Below are positions 34,926 to 43,903 of a stretch of DNA of 64,000 bases, in pieces. This stretch comes from Achromobacter sp. B7. Lineage in GTDB: Bacteria > Pseudomonadota > Gammaproteobacteria > Burkholderiales > Burkholderiaceae_B. Position 1 is the first letter of the stretch. The number at the start of each line of letters is the position of its first letter. The DNA lies in NCBI RefSeq assembly GCF_003600685.1, contig NZ_CP032084.1:1736001-1800000 (forward strand), written 5' to 3'. Under the pieces are notes generated by a model. That model searched no databases. It was not told where the DNA came from and was given only the letters and a program-made list of their open reading frames with translations. The translations under genes were made by a program, and so were the position numbers.

Positions 34926-35928
34926 CGATGATGTGCTGTTGCGGGCCGACGACCTGGCCTGCTGGTTCGACGTGTCGCCACCCTGGCTGGAACGCACGCT
35001 GTCGCGCCAGCCCATGCAGACGTTGAAGGCGGTGGATGGCGTGTCGCTGGCGGTGCCGCGCGGCACGACCCTGAGCATCGTTGGGGAATCTGGCTGCGGC
35101 AAATCCACCTTGGCCAAGCTGCTGGTCGGCTTGGTCGCGCCCACGCGCGGCACGCTGCAATACGGGCGCAACCGGGCGGGCGGCGTGCTGTATCCGCAAA
35201 TGATTTTTCAGGATCCCTACGCCAGCCTGAATCCGCGCTGGCGCGTCGGCAACATCGTGGCTGAACCCATCATCACCCTGGGCCTGCGCCGCACGCCCGC
35301 CGACACGCGCCGCCGCGTGGACGAACTGCTGGAGCTGGTGGGCCTGTCCGCCAGCGACGCCAGCCGCTTTCCGCACGAGTTCTCGGGCGGGCAGCGCCAG
35401 CGCATTTCGATTGCACGGGCGCTGGCGACCCAGGCGGAATTCCTGGTGTGCGATGAGCCGACCTCGGCGCTGGACGTGTCGGTGCAGGCGCAAATCCTGA
35501 ACCTGATGGGCGACCTGCAAAAGGAATTCGGCCTGACGTATGTGTTCATCAGCCACAACCTGTCGGTGGTGCGGCACGTGTCCGACAGCGTGGCGGTGAT
35601 GTACCTGGGCAGAATCGTTGAGCAGGCGCCGGCCGATCAATTGTTCGAATCGCCGCGGCATCCCTACACGCGGATGCTGCTGGACACGATTCCCGACCTG
35701 GACGAGCCCCGCCGCGACCGTGAACCCATGGGTGGCGAGGTGCCCAACCCGATCCGGCCGCCGTCGGGCTGTACGTTTCATCCGCGATGCCCGGAGGCGC
35801 GCGATGAATGCCGCAGCGAAGCGCCGCAGGTCACGCAAATGGGGGGGACGCAAACCGGTGGCCGGCAAACCGGTGGCCGGCAATTGCGCTGCCACGCGGT
35901 GCGCTGGGAACGCGCGGTGGCGGCCTGA
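34915..35928 (+). CDS. ABC transporter ATP-binding protein (DppF type)
   Basis: A 337-residue ATPase, the second of the pair. Walker A G-E-S-G-C-G-K-S near 57-64, signature F-S-G-G-Q-R-Q-R near 158-165, Walker B L-V-C-D-E-P-T near 180-186, and the C-terminal C-T-F-H-P-R-C motif. GGAAGGAG precedes the ATG at 34915, inside the end of the dppD-type gene. A 15-base tandem repeat at 35851-35880 duplicates Q-T-G-G-R in the tail. It is the last gene of the unit and is followed by two hairpins. Confidence 0.94.
   Translation: MPRNDDVLLRADDLACWFDVSPPWLERTLSRQPMQTLKAVDGVSLAVPRGTTLSIVGESGCGKSTLAKLLVGLVAPTRGTLQYGRNRAGGVLYPQMIFQDPYASLNPRWRVGNIVAEPIITLGLRRTPADTRRRVDELLELVGLSASDASRFPHEFSGGQRQRISIARALATQAEFLVCDEPTSALDVSVQAQILNLMGDLQKEFGLTYVFISHNLSVVRHVSDSVAVMYLGRIVEQAPADQLFESPRHPYTRMLLDTIPDLDEPRRDREPMGGEVPNPIRPPSGCTFHPRCPEARDECRSEAPQVTQMGGTQTGGRQTGGRQLRCHAVRWERAVAA
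35851..35880 (+). repeat. In-frame 15-base tandem duplication in the DppF-type gene
   Basis: CAAACCGGTGGCCGG is present twice in direct succession near the 3' end of the gene, adding five residues without changing the frame. Confidence 0.9.
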
Positions 35929-35933
35929 AGGAC

Positions 35934-35991
35934 CCGCCCATCACGCACGCTGCGGTGATGGGCGGTGATGGCGGTAACCCCGCCTTTTTTT
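35934..35991 (+). terminator. Double-hairpin terminator between the ABC operon and the TRAP operon
   Basis: First hairpin: CCGCCCATCAC / GTGATGGGCGG (11 pairs). Second: GGCGG-TAACC-CCGCC followed by seven T. The T-run overlaps the dctM stop codon on the other strand. Confidence 0.8.
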
Positions 35992-37267
35992 ACTTCGCGT
36001 AGACCAGGTCGCGCAGACTCAGCGACAGGCCCGGCCAATACGTAATCACCAGCAAGCAGACGATCACCACGCCCACGAACGGAATCAGCGGTTTGACTAT
36101 CCGCTCCAGCGGCAGCTTGGCCACCGCGCAGGCGGCGAACAGGTTCACGCCGAAGGGCGGGGTGATCATGCCCAGCGCCAGGTTGACCACCATGATGATG
36201 CCGAAGTGCACCGGTTCCACGCCAAACTTCAGCGCCACGGGCAGCAGCAACGGGGCCAGCACGACGATGGACGCCGACGTCTCGATGAACATCCCGATCA
36301 GGAACAGCGCGGCATTCACGCCCATCAGGAACGAGAACTTGGTTTCGAAGATCTGCGACAGCCACGTGCCGAGCGCATCCGGAATGCCGGCGCGATTGAG
36401 CAGGAAGCTGAACACGCCCGCGTTGGCGATCACGAACATGATCACGGCCGTGGACACCACGGATTTGTGCAGCGTAACGGACAGCTGCTTGAAGCTCAGG
36501 CGGCGGTAAATGAACTTGCCGACCACCACCGCATACATCACGGCCACCACCGACGCTTCGGTCGGCGTGAACACGCCGCCGTAGATGCCGCCCAGGATGA
36601 TGACGGGCATCATCAGCGCCAGCCAGGCGCTCTTGAACGCGGGCCACAGCGGCAGGCGGCCTTCGCCGTCGCGCTTGCCCAGGTTGTTGCGCTTGGCGTA
36701 GAACCACACGTAGAACATCAGCGCCAGGCCGATCAGGATGCCGGGCATCACGCCGGCAATGAACAGTTCGCCGGTGGATGTGTCGGTGGACACGGCGTAC
36801 AGAATCATCGGGATCGACGGCGGAATGATCACGCCTAATTCGGCCGCGCTGGCTTGTAGCGACGCGGCAAACGGCGCCGGGTAGCCGTGCCGGACCATGG
36901 CGGGGATCAGGATGGCGCCCACGGCGAAGGTGGTCGCCACGCTGGAGCCGGCCACCGCCGCGAAGATCATGCAGGTCAGCACGCAGGTGCAGGCCAGGCC
37001 GCCCTGGATGCCGCCCACCACGCTCTTGGCAAATTCCACCATGCGCTCGGAAATGCCGCCGGCTTCCATCAGGTTGCCGGCCAGGATGAAGAAGGGAATG
37101 GCGACCAGCGGGTACTTGTCCAGCGCGGCGTACAGCTGCTGGGCAACCACCACCCAGGGCAGGCCGGAGCTGCCGACGCCCGCCAGGCTGGCCAGGCCGA
37201 TCGACACGGCGACCGGTACGGACAGCCCGAAGAAGATCAGCATCGAGACAATCATTAATTGGGACAT
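35990..37267 (-). CDS. dctM: TRAP transporter large membrane subunit (DctM)
   Basis: A 425-residue DctM protein with about twelve helices. It starts with S-M-L-I-F-F-G-L-S-V-P-V-A, has I-P-F-F-I-L-A-G-N-L-M near 57-67, A-E-L-G-V-I-I-P-P-S-I-P near 138-149 and N-L-A-L-G-M-I-T-P-P-F-G-V-N-L-F near 371-386, all typical. It is the sodium-coupled channel part of the TRAP carboxylate transporter. The start at 37267 gives the usual N-terminus. Last gene of the leftward dctP-dctQ-dctM operon. Confidence 0.95.
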   Translation of the reverse strand: MSQLMIVSMLIFFGLSVPVAVSIGLASLAGVGSSGLPWVVVAQQLYAALDKYPLVAIPFFILAGNLMEAGGISERMVEFAKSVVGGIQGGLACTCVLTCMIFAAVAGSSVATTFAVGAILIPAMVRHGYPAPFAASLQASAAELGVIIPPSIPMILYAVSTDTSTGELFIAGVMPGILIGLALMFYVWFYAKRNNLGKRDGEGRLPLWPAFKSAWLALMMPVIILGGIYGGVFTPTEASVVAVMYAVVVGKFIYRRLSFKQLSVTLHKSVVSTAVIMFVIANAGVFSFLLNRAGIPDALGTWLSQIFETKFSFLMGVNAALFLIGMFIETSASIVVLAPLLLPVALKFGVEPVHFGIIMVVNLALGMITPPFGVNLFAACAVAKLPLERIVKPLIPFVGVVIVCLLVITYWPGLSLSLRDLVYAK

Positions 37268-37302
37268 GGCGATATCTGCTGCGTAGGTTCGATGGGGGCG
37301 GC

Positions 37303-37803
37303 TTAGCCTTGTGCGTCGTTGCGCACGGGCACGTCGTCTTCTTCGCCGGCGCACCAGCGGGCCAGCACGGCGATGGCGGCCAGCGTGGCGCCCACGGGGA
37401 TCGCCAGGTAGATCCAGGAAATCGAGATATCCAGGCTGGGCACCGTCTGGAAGCGCACGCGATAGGTCATGTTGCCGCCGATCCAGGCCAAAAAGCCCAG
37501 GAAGCTTGCGCAGATCAGGCCGATCACGGTTTCCAGCACGCGGCGCTTGGCGCCGCCCAGCAGGTTGCGCAGCAGTTCAACGCTGATCATCGCGCCATGG
37601 CGAAAGGCCAGCGCCACGCCCAACAGCACGGTCCAGATCAGCAGGGCGCGGGTCAGCACCTCGCTCCAGTCGGCGGGCGAATGCAGGACGAAGCGGGCAA
37701 TGACCTGGTAGAAGGCGGCAGCCGCGGCGGCTACCAGCAGAAGTTGGGCAAGAACCGAGACCAGCTTGAACAGGCCGCGGTCGAAAGCGCAGAGCAAACG
37801 CAT
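37303..37803 (-). CDS. dctQ: TRAP transporter small membrane subunit (DctQ)
   Basis: A 166-residue DctQ protein with four helices. It carries the W-S-E-V-L-T-R-A-L-L-I-W near 49-60 (usual W-x-E-E-x-x-R) and R-H-G-A-M-I-S-V-E-L-L near 71-81 motifs of the family. It couples the binding protein to DctM. The ATG at 37803 is preferred; an upstream start would add residues without support. A strong hairpin lies between it and dctP. Confidence 0.93.
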   Translation of the reverse strand: MRLLCAFDRGLFKLVSVLAQLLLVAAAAAAFYQVIARFVLHSPADWSEVLTRALLIWTVLLGVALAFRHGAMISVELLRNLLGGAKRRVLETVIGLICASFLGFLAWIGGNMTYRVRFQTVPSLDISISWIYLAIPVGATLAAIAVLARWCAGEEDDVPVRNDAQG

Positions 37804-37844
37804 GATGAATCCCGATGGCGTGATACGCACAGGGTGGAAAACGG

Positions 37845-37874
37845 CAGGCGGCGGGATCAGCATCCCGCCGCCTG
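37845..37874 (-). other. Intercistronic hairpin between dctP and dctQ
   Basis: CAGGCGGCGGGAT pairs perfectly with ATCCCGCCGCCTG (13 pairs) around CAGC. With no T-run it is not a classical terminator. Such hairpins often stabilise the mRNA of the binding-protein gene so that it outnumbers the membrane subunits. Confidence 0.75.
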
Positions 37875-37906
37875 ATGGCGCCGCGCCCGCACGGGGCGCG
37901 CGCCGC

Positions 37907-38881
37907 TTACTTGGTGTCGCGGATCGCGTCGATCAGCTTCTTGTCGAACTTCTTGTAGTACTCGGGGTAGGCGGGCTCGACGGCGGCGGCAAAGGCGGCG
38001 CGGTCCACTTCGGACACTTGCATGCCTTCTTTCTTCAGCTGTTCAACGCCGGTTTTCTCGATGTTGTCCACGTAGGCGCGCATGGCCATGGCGGATTCCT
38101 TGCCGGCCTTGTCGAAATTGGCCTTGTCGGCGGCCGACAGGCCGTCATAGACGTTGGCCGACATCAGCACCAGCGCCGGGCCGTACACGTGGCCGGTCAG
38201 CGACAGGTACTTCTGCATTTGCGACAGCTTGGCCGACGTGATGACCGACAACGGGTTTTCCTGGCCGTCGATGGTGCCTTGCTGCAAGGCGGTGGCCACT
38301 TCGGGCCAGGCCATGGGCGTGGGCAGGATGCCGATCTGGCGGAAAGCCGTGATGTGGATCGGGTTTTCCGTGGTGCGGATCTTCAGGCCCTTGGCGTCGG
38401 CCGGGGTCTTGACCGGGCGCACGTTGTTGGTCAGATGGCGAAAGCCCTGCTCGCCCCAGGCCAGGGCAATGATGCCGCGGCTGGGAAACTTGGCCAGCAT
38501 GTCCTGGCCGATCTTGCTGTCCAGCACGGCGCGCGCGTGTTGCAGGTCGCGCAGCAGGAAGGGGATATCGAAAACCCCCGTCTCGGGAACAAAGTTCAGG
38601 GTGGCCCCTGTCGAAACGATGGCCAGGTCGATCGTGCCGATCTGCAAGCCTTCGATCACTTCGCGTTCGCCGCCCAGCGCGCTGTTGGCGAATTGCTGTA
38701 CTTTGTATTTTCCGTTCGACGAGGCCTCGATGGACTTGGCCATGGCGTCGGCGCCCGCGCCGTAGTGCGACGAGGTCGACAGGGCGTAGGCCATCTTCAG
38801 GGTGGTCTGGGCTGCCGAGGGCAGGGAGGTGGCGGCCGCGCAGGCGGCCAGAATCGTGGCCGCAAGCCAGGATTTACGCAT
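37907..38881 (-). CDS. dctP: TRAP transporter substrate-binding protein (DctP)
   Basis: A 324-residue periplasmic protein with a signal peptide (about 1-24, ending S-A-A-Q). Family features are L-G-G-E-R-E-V-I-E-G-L near 69-79, G-L-K-I-R-T-T-E-N-P near 164-173 with the carboxylate-binding arginine, and T-A-L-Q-Q-G-T-I-D-G-Q-E-N-P near 196-209. It captures a C4-type or other organic acid for DctQM. First gene of the leftward operon, divergent from the YbbP-like gene. No regulator is adjacent. Confidence 0.94.
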   Translation of the reverse strand: MRKSWLAATILAACAAATSLPSAAQTTLKMAYALSTSSHYGAGADAMAKSIEASSNGKYKVQQFANSALGGEREVIEGLQIGTIDLAIVSTGATLNFVPETGVFDIPFLLRDLQHARAVLDSKIGQDMLAKFPSRGIIALAWGEQGFRHLTNNVRPVKTPADAKGLKIRTTENPIHITAFRQIGILPTPMAWPEVATALQQGTIDGQENPLSVITSAKLSQMQKYLSLTGHVYGPALVLMSANVYDGLSAADKANFDKAGKESAMAMRAYVDNIEKTGVEQLKKEGMQVSEVDRAAFAAAVEPAYPEYYKKFDKKLIDAIRDTK

Positions 38882-39000
38882 TGTCTTCTCCGGTATTAGG
38901 TATCTTTATGGGCGGCGTTGCCGCCCGCCCCGGGATGATATCGGGATTCGGACGGCCAATAAGCGGTTTTTAACATTGATGAATGATGGATTTCCCTGAT

Positions 39001-41514
39001 ATGTCACAGGCCAAGCGCCCCGGTTTCTGGTCCACCCTGCGCCTGGGCGCCAGGATGATGATGCGCGACGCCCGGGCGGGCGAACTGCGCTTGTTGGTGC
39101 TGGCCTTGGTGGTGGCCGTGGCCGCCGTGACCAGCGTGGGCTTTCTGGCCGACCGCGTCGGGCGGGCGCTGGAACGCGATGCGGGCCAGATGCTGGGCGC
39201 CGACCTGGTGCTGGACGCCGACGAGCCCGTGCCTGCCGCGTTTCTGGACCAGGCGCGCGAACGAGGCCTGACGCTGTCCAGCACCTGGCAGTTTCCGTCC
39301 ATGGTGGGGGCGGGCGACGGCGCCCAGCTGGCCGCGCTCAAGGCCGTGGAACCTGGCTACCCGCTGCGCGGCGCGTTGCGCGTGGCCAACGCCCCGTTCG
39401 CGCCGGACGCGCCCACCCGCGACATCCCGCCCCAGGGCGCGGTGTGGGTCGATGCCCAGTTGCTGGCCCTGTTGAACCTGAAAGTGGGCGACACGCTGAA
39501 CGTGGGCGACGCCCATCTGCGCGTGGACCGCGTCATCACGTACGAGCCGGACCGTGGCATGCAGTTCGTCAACGTGGCCCCGCGCGTGCTACTGCGCGCC
39601 AGCGACCTGCCCGCCACGGGCCTGATCGCGCCCGGCAGCCGCATCGGCTACGCCATGCTGGTGGCCGGCCAGCCGGACGCCGTGGCCGGTTATGCCACCT
39701 GGCTGAACCAGAACATCAAGCGCGGCCAGAAAGTGGCCACGCTGGAATCGGGCCGGCCCGAAGTGCGCCGCACGCTGGACCGCGCGCAGCGCTTCCTGTC
39801 GCTGGTCGCCTTGCTGGCGGTGCTGATTTCGGCCGTGGCGGTCGCGCTGGCGGCCGGCCGCTACATGACGCGGCACCGCGACGGCATCGCCGTCATGCGC
39901 TGCCTGGGGGCGGTGCAATCGCAGGTCTCGCGCATGCTGACGCTGGAATTTGCGCTGGTGGGCCTGTTTGCGTCGGCGGCGGGTTGCCTGCTGGGCTTTG
40001 CCGTGCATCAGGTGCTGGTGATGCTGCTGGGCTCATTGATCGACACGCGCCTGCCCGCGCCGTCCGCGATACCCGCGTTGCAAGGGGTGCTGACCGGCCT
40101 GTTGCTGTTGCTGGGCTTCGCCTTGCCCGCGCTGGCGCAGCTGCGCCATGTGCCGCCCGCCCGGGTGCTGCGCCGCGACGCGGACACGCTCAGCGCCCGC
40201 AGCGCGGTCGGCTACGCGGTGGGCGCGGTCGGCTTCGCCTTGCTGATCTGGTGGTTCGCGGGCGATGCAAAGCTGGGCACCGTGGTGGCCGGGGGCTTCC
40301 TGGGCGCCTTTGCCGTGTTCGCGCTGGTGGCCTGGCTGTGCATCCTGGGCCTGGCGCGTGTGCGCGGATTGGCCTCGGGCCTGCCCGCGCTGCGCTTTGC
40401 GCTGGCGGGCGTGGTGCGCCGTCGCGCCGCGACGATCACGCAGGTGTGCGCGCTGGCGGTGGGCCTGATGGCGCTGCTGCTCTTGACCATGACGCGCACC
40501 GACCTGATCCAGGGCTGGCAGCGCACGATGCCGGCGGATGCGCCCAATCGTTTCCTGATCAACGTGCAGCCCGACCAGCGCCAGCCCGTCACCGACGCGC
40601 TGACCCGCGAAGGGCTGGGCGGCATCACGCTGTCACCGATGGTGCGCGGGCGGCTGATCGCCATCAACGGCAAGCCGGTCGGCCCCGACGACTACGAAGA
40701 ACCGCGCGCCAAGCGCCTGGTGGACCGCGAATTCAACCTGTCGTACGGCGACCAGATGCCGTCCTCCAACAAGATCGAGCAAGGCCGCTGGCTGAAGCCC
40801 GGCGCTTCCGAGGTCTCGCTGGAATCCGGCCTGGCCAAGTCGCTGGGCCTGAAACTGGGCGACAAGATGACCTTTGACGTGGCCGGCCAGCAGGTCCAAG
40901 CCGCCGTCACCAGCACCCGGCGGGTGGATTGGGATACGATGCGCGTCAACTTTTTCGCCATCCTGACCCCCTCGGCGCTGGCCGACATGCCCCAAAGCTG
41001 GATCACCTCTTTTTACCTGCCGCCCGACAAAGCGGCCGTGCTGCCCGCCCTGGTGCGCCAGTTTCCCAACCTGACCGTGTTCGACGTGGGCGCCATCCTG
41101 CAACAGCTGCAATCCGTGCTGAACGAAGTGGGCAAGGCCGTGCAACTGCTGTTCCTGTTCACGCTGGCCGCGGGCGTGCTGGTGCTGTCGGCCGCGCTGA
41201 CGGCCACGCGCGACGAGCGCATGCGGGAAGCGGCGGTGCTGCGCGCGCTGGGCGCCACGCGCTCGCAACTGGCCCGGTCGCAGCGTATCGAGCTGTGGGC
41301 CGTGGGCGGTTTGGCGGGGCTGTTGGCGGCCGCTGGCGCCACCGCCATTGCCTGGGCGCTGTCGACCCAGGTGTTTGACTTCACCATTACCCTGAGCCTG
41401 TGGCCGTGGCTGGCCGGCATCGGGGCAGGCATGCTGGGCGCCTGGGCCGGCGGCGCCCTGGCCCTGCGCGGCGTGTTGCGCACGCCGCCGCTGGTCACCC
41501 TTCGAGAAACCTGA
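39001..41514 (+). CDS. FtsX/MacB-type ABC permease (YbbP family)
   Basis: An 837-residue ABC permease with a first helix near 32-52, a large periplasmic part (about 60-255), FtsX domains with helices at about 265-380, further central helices (400-500) and a second FtsX domain at the C-terminus (about 710-830). The layout and R-D-A-R-A-G-E-L-R opening are those of YbbP, partner of the ATPase YbbA and the esterase TesA in other bacteria. Neither partner is next to it here. Its stop overlaps the truncated-haemoglobin start by one base. Confidence 0.88.
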   Translation: MSQAKRPGFWSTLRLGARMMMRDARAGELRLLVLALVVAVAAVTSVGFLADRVGRALERDAGQMLGADLVLDADEPVPAAFLDQARERGLTLSSTWQFPSMVGAGDGAQLAALKAVEPGYPLRGALRVANAPFAPDAPTRDIPPQGAVWVDAQLLALLNLKVGDTLNVGDAHLRVDRVITYEPDRGMQFVNVAPRVLLRASDLPATGLIAPGSRIGYAMLVAGQPDAVAGYATWLNQNIKRGQKVATLESGRPEVRRTLDRAQRFLSLVALLAVLISAVAVALAAGRYMTRHRDGIAVMRCLGAVQSQVSRMLTLEFALVGLFASAAGCLLGFAVHQVLVMLLGSLIDTRLPAPSAIPALQGVLTGLLLLLGFALPALAQLRHVPPARVLRRDADTLSARSAVGYAVGAVGFALLIWWFAGDAKLGTVVAGGFLGAFAVFALVAWLCILGLARVRGLASGLPALRFALAGVVRRRAATITQVCALAVGLMALLLLTMTRTDLIQGWQRTMPADAPNRFLINVQPDQRQPVTDALTREGLGGITLSPMVRGRLIAINGKPVGPDDYEEPRAKRLVDREFNLSYGDQMPSSNKIEQGRWLKPGASEVSLESGLAKSLGLKLGDKMTFDVAGQQVQAAVTSTRRVDWDTMRVNFFAILTPSALADMPQSWITSFYLPPDKAAVLPALVRQFPNLTVFDVGAILQQLQSVLNEVGKAVQLLFLFTLAAGVLVLSAALTATRDERMREAAVLRALGATRSQLARSQRIELWAVGGLAGLLAAAGATAIAWALSTQVFDFTITLSLWPWLAGIGAGMLGAWAGGALALRGVLRTPPLVTLRET

Positions 41515-41936
41515 TGACAACCCGAGTCCATACCATTAGCGAACCCGTGGAAAATTCCCGCAGTATCTTTGACCTTCTGGGTGGCGAACCCGGCGTGCGC
41601 GCGCTGGTCGACCGCTTCTATGACCTGATGGACATGGAGCCCGACCTGAAAGAACTGCGCGCCGCGCACGGCCCCAGCCTGGACGAGGCCCGCAACAAGC
41701 TGTTCTGGTTCCTCTGCGGCTACTTTGGTGGCCCCGACCATTACATCGAACGCTTCGGCCACCCCCGTTTGCGCGCGCGCCACCTGCCGTTTTCCATCGG
41801 CCAGGTCGAACGCGACCAGTGGGTGACGTGCATCGGGCGCGCCATGGAAGACCAGGGCATCGACCCCGCGCTGGTGGAGCGGCTGCTGGAATCGTTCTAC
41901 GGCGTGGCTGACTGGATGCGCAATCGTGAAGGCTGA
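41514..41936 (+). CDS. Group II truncated haemoglobin
   Basis: A 140-residue haem protein. Tyr36 (B10) in R-F-Y-D-L-M, proximal His90 (F8) in A-R-H-L-P-F and Trp103 (G8) in R-D-Q-W-V mark TrHb group II. Members bind O2 or NO and help with NO detoxification or redox sensing in the cytoplasm. It is translated from an ATG overlapping the YbbP-like stop (TGATG), and the kdkA start lies inside its end, so three unlike genes are coupled. Confidence 0.92.
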   Translation: MTTRVHTISEPVENSRSIFDLLGGEPGVRALVDRFYDLMDMEPDLKELRAAHGPSLDEARNKLFWFLCGYFGGPDHYIERFGHPRLRARHLPFSIGQVERDQWVTCIGRAMEDQGIDPALVERLLESFYGVADWMRNREG

Positions 41937-42657
41937 TGACGCACGCTCGGGCGCGGTGCGCCAGGCCTGGCCAGCGCCGCTGGCCGGCGCCATGCTGAGC
42001 GACGCGCGCCTGGGCAACGCCGGCCCCGACATCTTCAACCCCGGCCACTATGGCGACCGCGCCCGGCCCGTGGACGCGGGCGGCCGCCAGGCGGCCTGGT
42101 TCGTGCAAGGGCAGGGCTGGCAGGGCGTGTTGCGGCGCTACCGACGCGGCGGCATGATCGCCCGCATCAGCCGCGACGCCTACCTCTGGAACGGCGAAGA
42201 CCGCACCCGCAGCTTCCGCGAATTCCGCCTGCTGGCCGCGATGCGCGCGCAGGGCCTGGCCGTGCCCGCGCCGCTAGCCGCCGCCTACTGGCGCCAGGGC
42301 CCCATCTACCGCGCGGCCATCATCGTGGAACGCATCCCCGGCGTGCGGCCCCTGGCCCATGCGCTGGCCGAGCCGCTGTGGGGCGCCGTCGGGCAGGCCA
42401 TCGTGCGCATGCATCGCGCGGGCGTCTGGCACGCGGACCTCAATGCGTTCAACATCCTGATCGGCGCCGACAACCAGGTCTGGCTGATCGACTTCGACCG
42501 TGGCACGCAGGGCGCCCTGTCCGAGCGCCAGCGCCAGGGCAACCTGGATCGCCTGCGCCGATCACTGGTCAAGGTGGCCGGCGAAGAGGGCGACCGCTAC
42601 TGGATGAAATTGCGCGACAGCTACTGGACCGCCTGGGGCGTGGGCGTGCAGCCCTGA
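41926..42657 (+). CDS. kdkA: 3-deoxy-D-manno-octulosonic acid (Kdo) kinase
   Basis: A 243-residue kinase of the KdkA family, with a kinase-like fold: G-V-L-R-R-Y-R-R-G-G near 66-75, W-H-A-D-L-N-A-F-N-I-L near 168-178 (catalytic loop) and W-L-I-D-F-D-R-G near 186-193 (metal-binding). It phosphorylates the Kdo residue attached to lipid A with ATP, giving the single phosphorylated Kdo found in Bordetella and Haemophilus. GTG at 41926 overlaps the haemoglobin gene by 11 bases. No other LPS gene is adjacent. Confidence 0.93.
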   Translation: MKADDARSGAVRQAWPAPLAGAMLSDARLGNAGPDIFNPGHYGDRARPVDAGGRQAAWFVQGQGWQGVLRRYRRGGMIARISRDAYLWNGEDRTRSFREFRLLAAMRAQGLAVPAPLAAAYWRQGPIYRAAIIVERIPGVRPLAHALAEPLWGAVGQAIVRMHRAGVWHADLNAFNILIGADNQVWLIDFDRGTQGALSERQRQGNLDRLRRSLVKVAGEEGDRYWMKLRDSYWTAWGVGVQP

Positions 42658-42796
42658 CCCGGGGCTTGGCCCCGCCCTCGGTCGGCCGCTAATTGCGCGA
42701 ACTCGCCGGTAAAGTTGGGCAGGTCATCGCTAAAAAGCTTTATCATTTCGCCTTTTGGTAGTCCTGACATACACGGCATACGGCAAGGGGCATGTA

Positions 42797-43900
42797 ATGG
42801 AACTAAGGGCGGGAATGCGCTGGGCGCTTGGGGCGGTGTTGGTCGCGGCATCGGCATCGTCGGCGGTCGCGCAGAACAAGGTCGTCAACGTCTACAACTG
42901 GGCCGAGTACACGGCGCCGGACACGATTCCGGGTTTCGAAAAAGAAACCGGCATCAAGGTCCGCTATGACGTCTACGACAGCAACGACACGCTGCAAGCC
43001 AAGCTGCTTGCCGGCAAGTCCGGTTACGACGTCGTTGTACCGTCCACCCATTACGCCTCGCGCCAGATCGAGGCCGGGCTGTTCCAGAAGCTGGACAAGT
43101 CCAAGATCCCCAACTGGAAATACCTGGACCCCGAAGTGATGGCGCTGGTCGCCTCCGTCGATCCCGGCAACCAGTACGCCATTCCGTGGGGCTACGGCAC
43201 CAATGGCCTGGGCTACAACGTCACCAAGGTCAAGCAGATCATGGGCGCCAACGTCGACCTGGCCAACTGGGACATGATCTTCAAGCCCGAGAACGCCGCC
43301 AAGCTGAAAGAGTGCGGCATCTCGATGCTGGACGAAGCCGCGCAGGTGTTTCCCGCCGTGCTCAAGTACCTGGGCAAAGACCCCAACAGCACCAACGCGG
43401 ACGACTACAAGGCCGCGCTGGACGTGCTCAAGCAGATCCGCCCGTACATCCGCCAGTTCAGTTCGTCGGGCTATATCGACGAACTTGCCGTGGGCGACCT
43501 GTGCATGGTCTACGGGTTTTCGGGCGACGTGATGATTTCCCGCAAGCGCGCGCAAGAAGCCAAGAAGTCGTATGAAGTGAACTACTTCATCCCCAAGGGC
43601 GGCGCGCCCGCGTGGTTCGACCTGATGGTCATCCCCAAGGATGCGCCGCATCCCGAAGAGGCCCTGGCGTTCATCAACTACATCGAAACGCCGAAGGTGC
43701 ACGCCGCCATCACCAACACCATGTTCTACCCCAACGCCAATAAAGAGGCGCGGCAGTACGTGGTGAAAGACGTGGCCGAGAACCCCATGATCTATCCGCC
43801 GGCCGAGGTCTCCAAGACCTTGTATGTGATCAAGGCGCTGCCCTTGAACATTCAACGCCTGCAAAACCGGATGTGGTCCGAGCTGAAGTCTGGAAGATAA
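42797..43900 (+). CDS. potF: Polyamine ABC transporter periplasmic binding protein (PotF type)
   Basis: A 367-residue binding protein with a signal peptide (about 1-25, ending A-V-A-Q). It opens the mature part with V-V-N-V-Y-N-W-A-E-Y, the aromatic segment that clasps polyamines, and has Y-D-V-V-V-P-S-T near 76-83 and N-Q-Y-A-I-P-W-G-Y-G-T-N-G near 125-137. PotF proteins bind putrescine, others in the family spermidine; the ligand is not decided here. AAGGGG is six bases before the ATG. First gene of potFGHI. Confidence 0.93.
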   Translation: MELRAGMRWALGAVLVAASASSAVAQNKVVNVYNWAEYTAPDTIPGFEKETGIKVRYDVYDSNDTLQAKLLAGKSGYDVVVPSTHYASRQIEAGLFQKLDKSKIPNWKYLDPEVMALVASVDPGNQYAIPWGYGTNGLGYNVTKVKQIMGANVDLANWDMIFKPENAAKLKECGISMLDEAAQVFPAVLKYLGKDPNSTNADDYKAALDVLKQIRPYIRQFSSSGYIDELAVGDLCMVYGFSGDVMISRKRAQEAKKSYEVNYFIPKGGAPAWFDLMVIPKDAPHPEEALAFINYIETPKVHAAITNTMFYPNANKEARQYVVKDVAENPMIYPPAEVSKTLYVIKALPLNIQRLQNRMWSELKSGR

Positions 43901-43903
43901 GTC

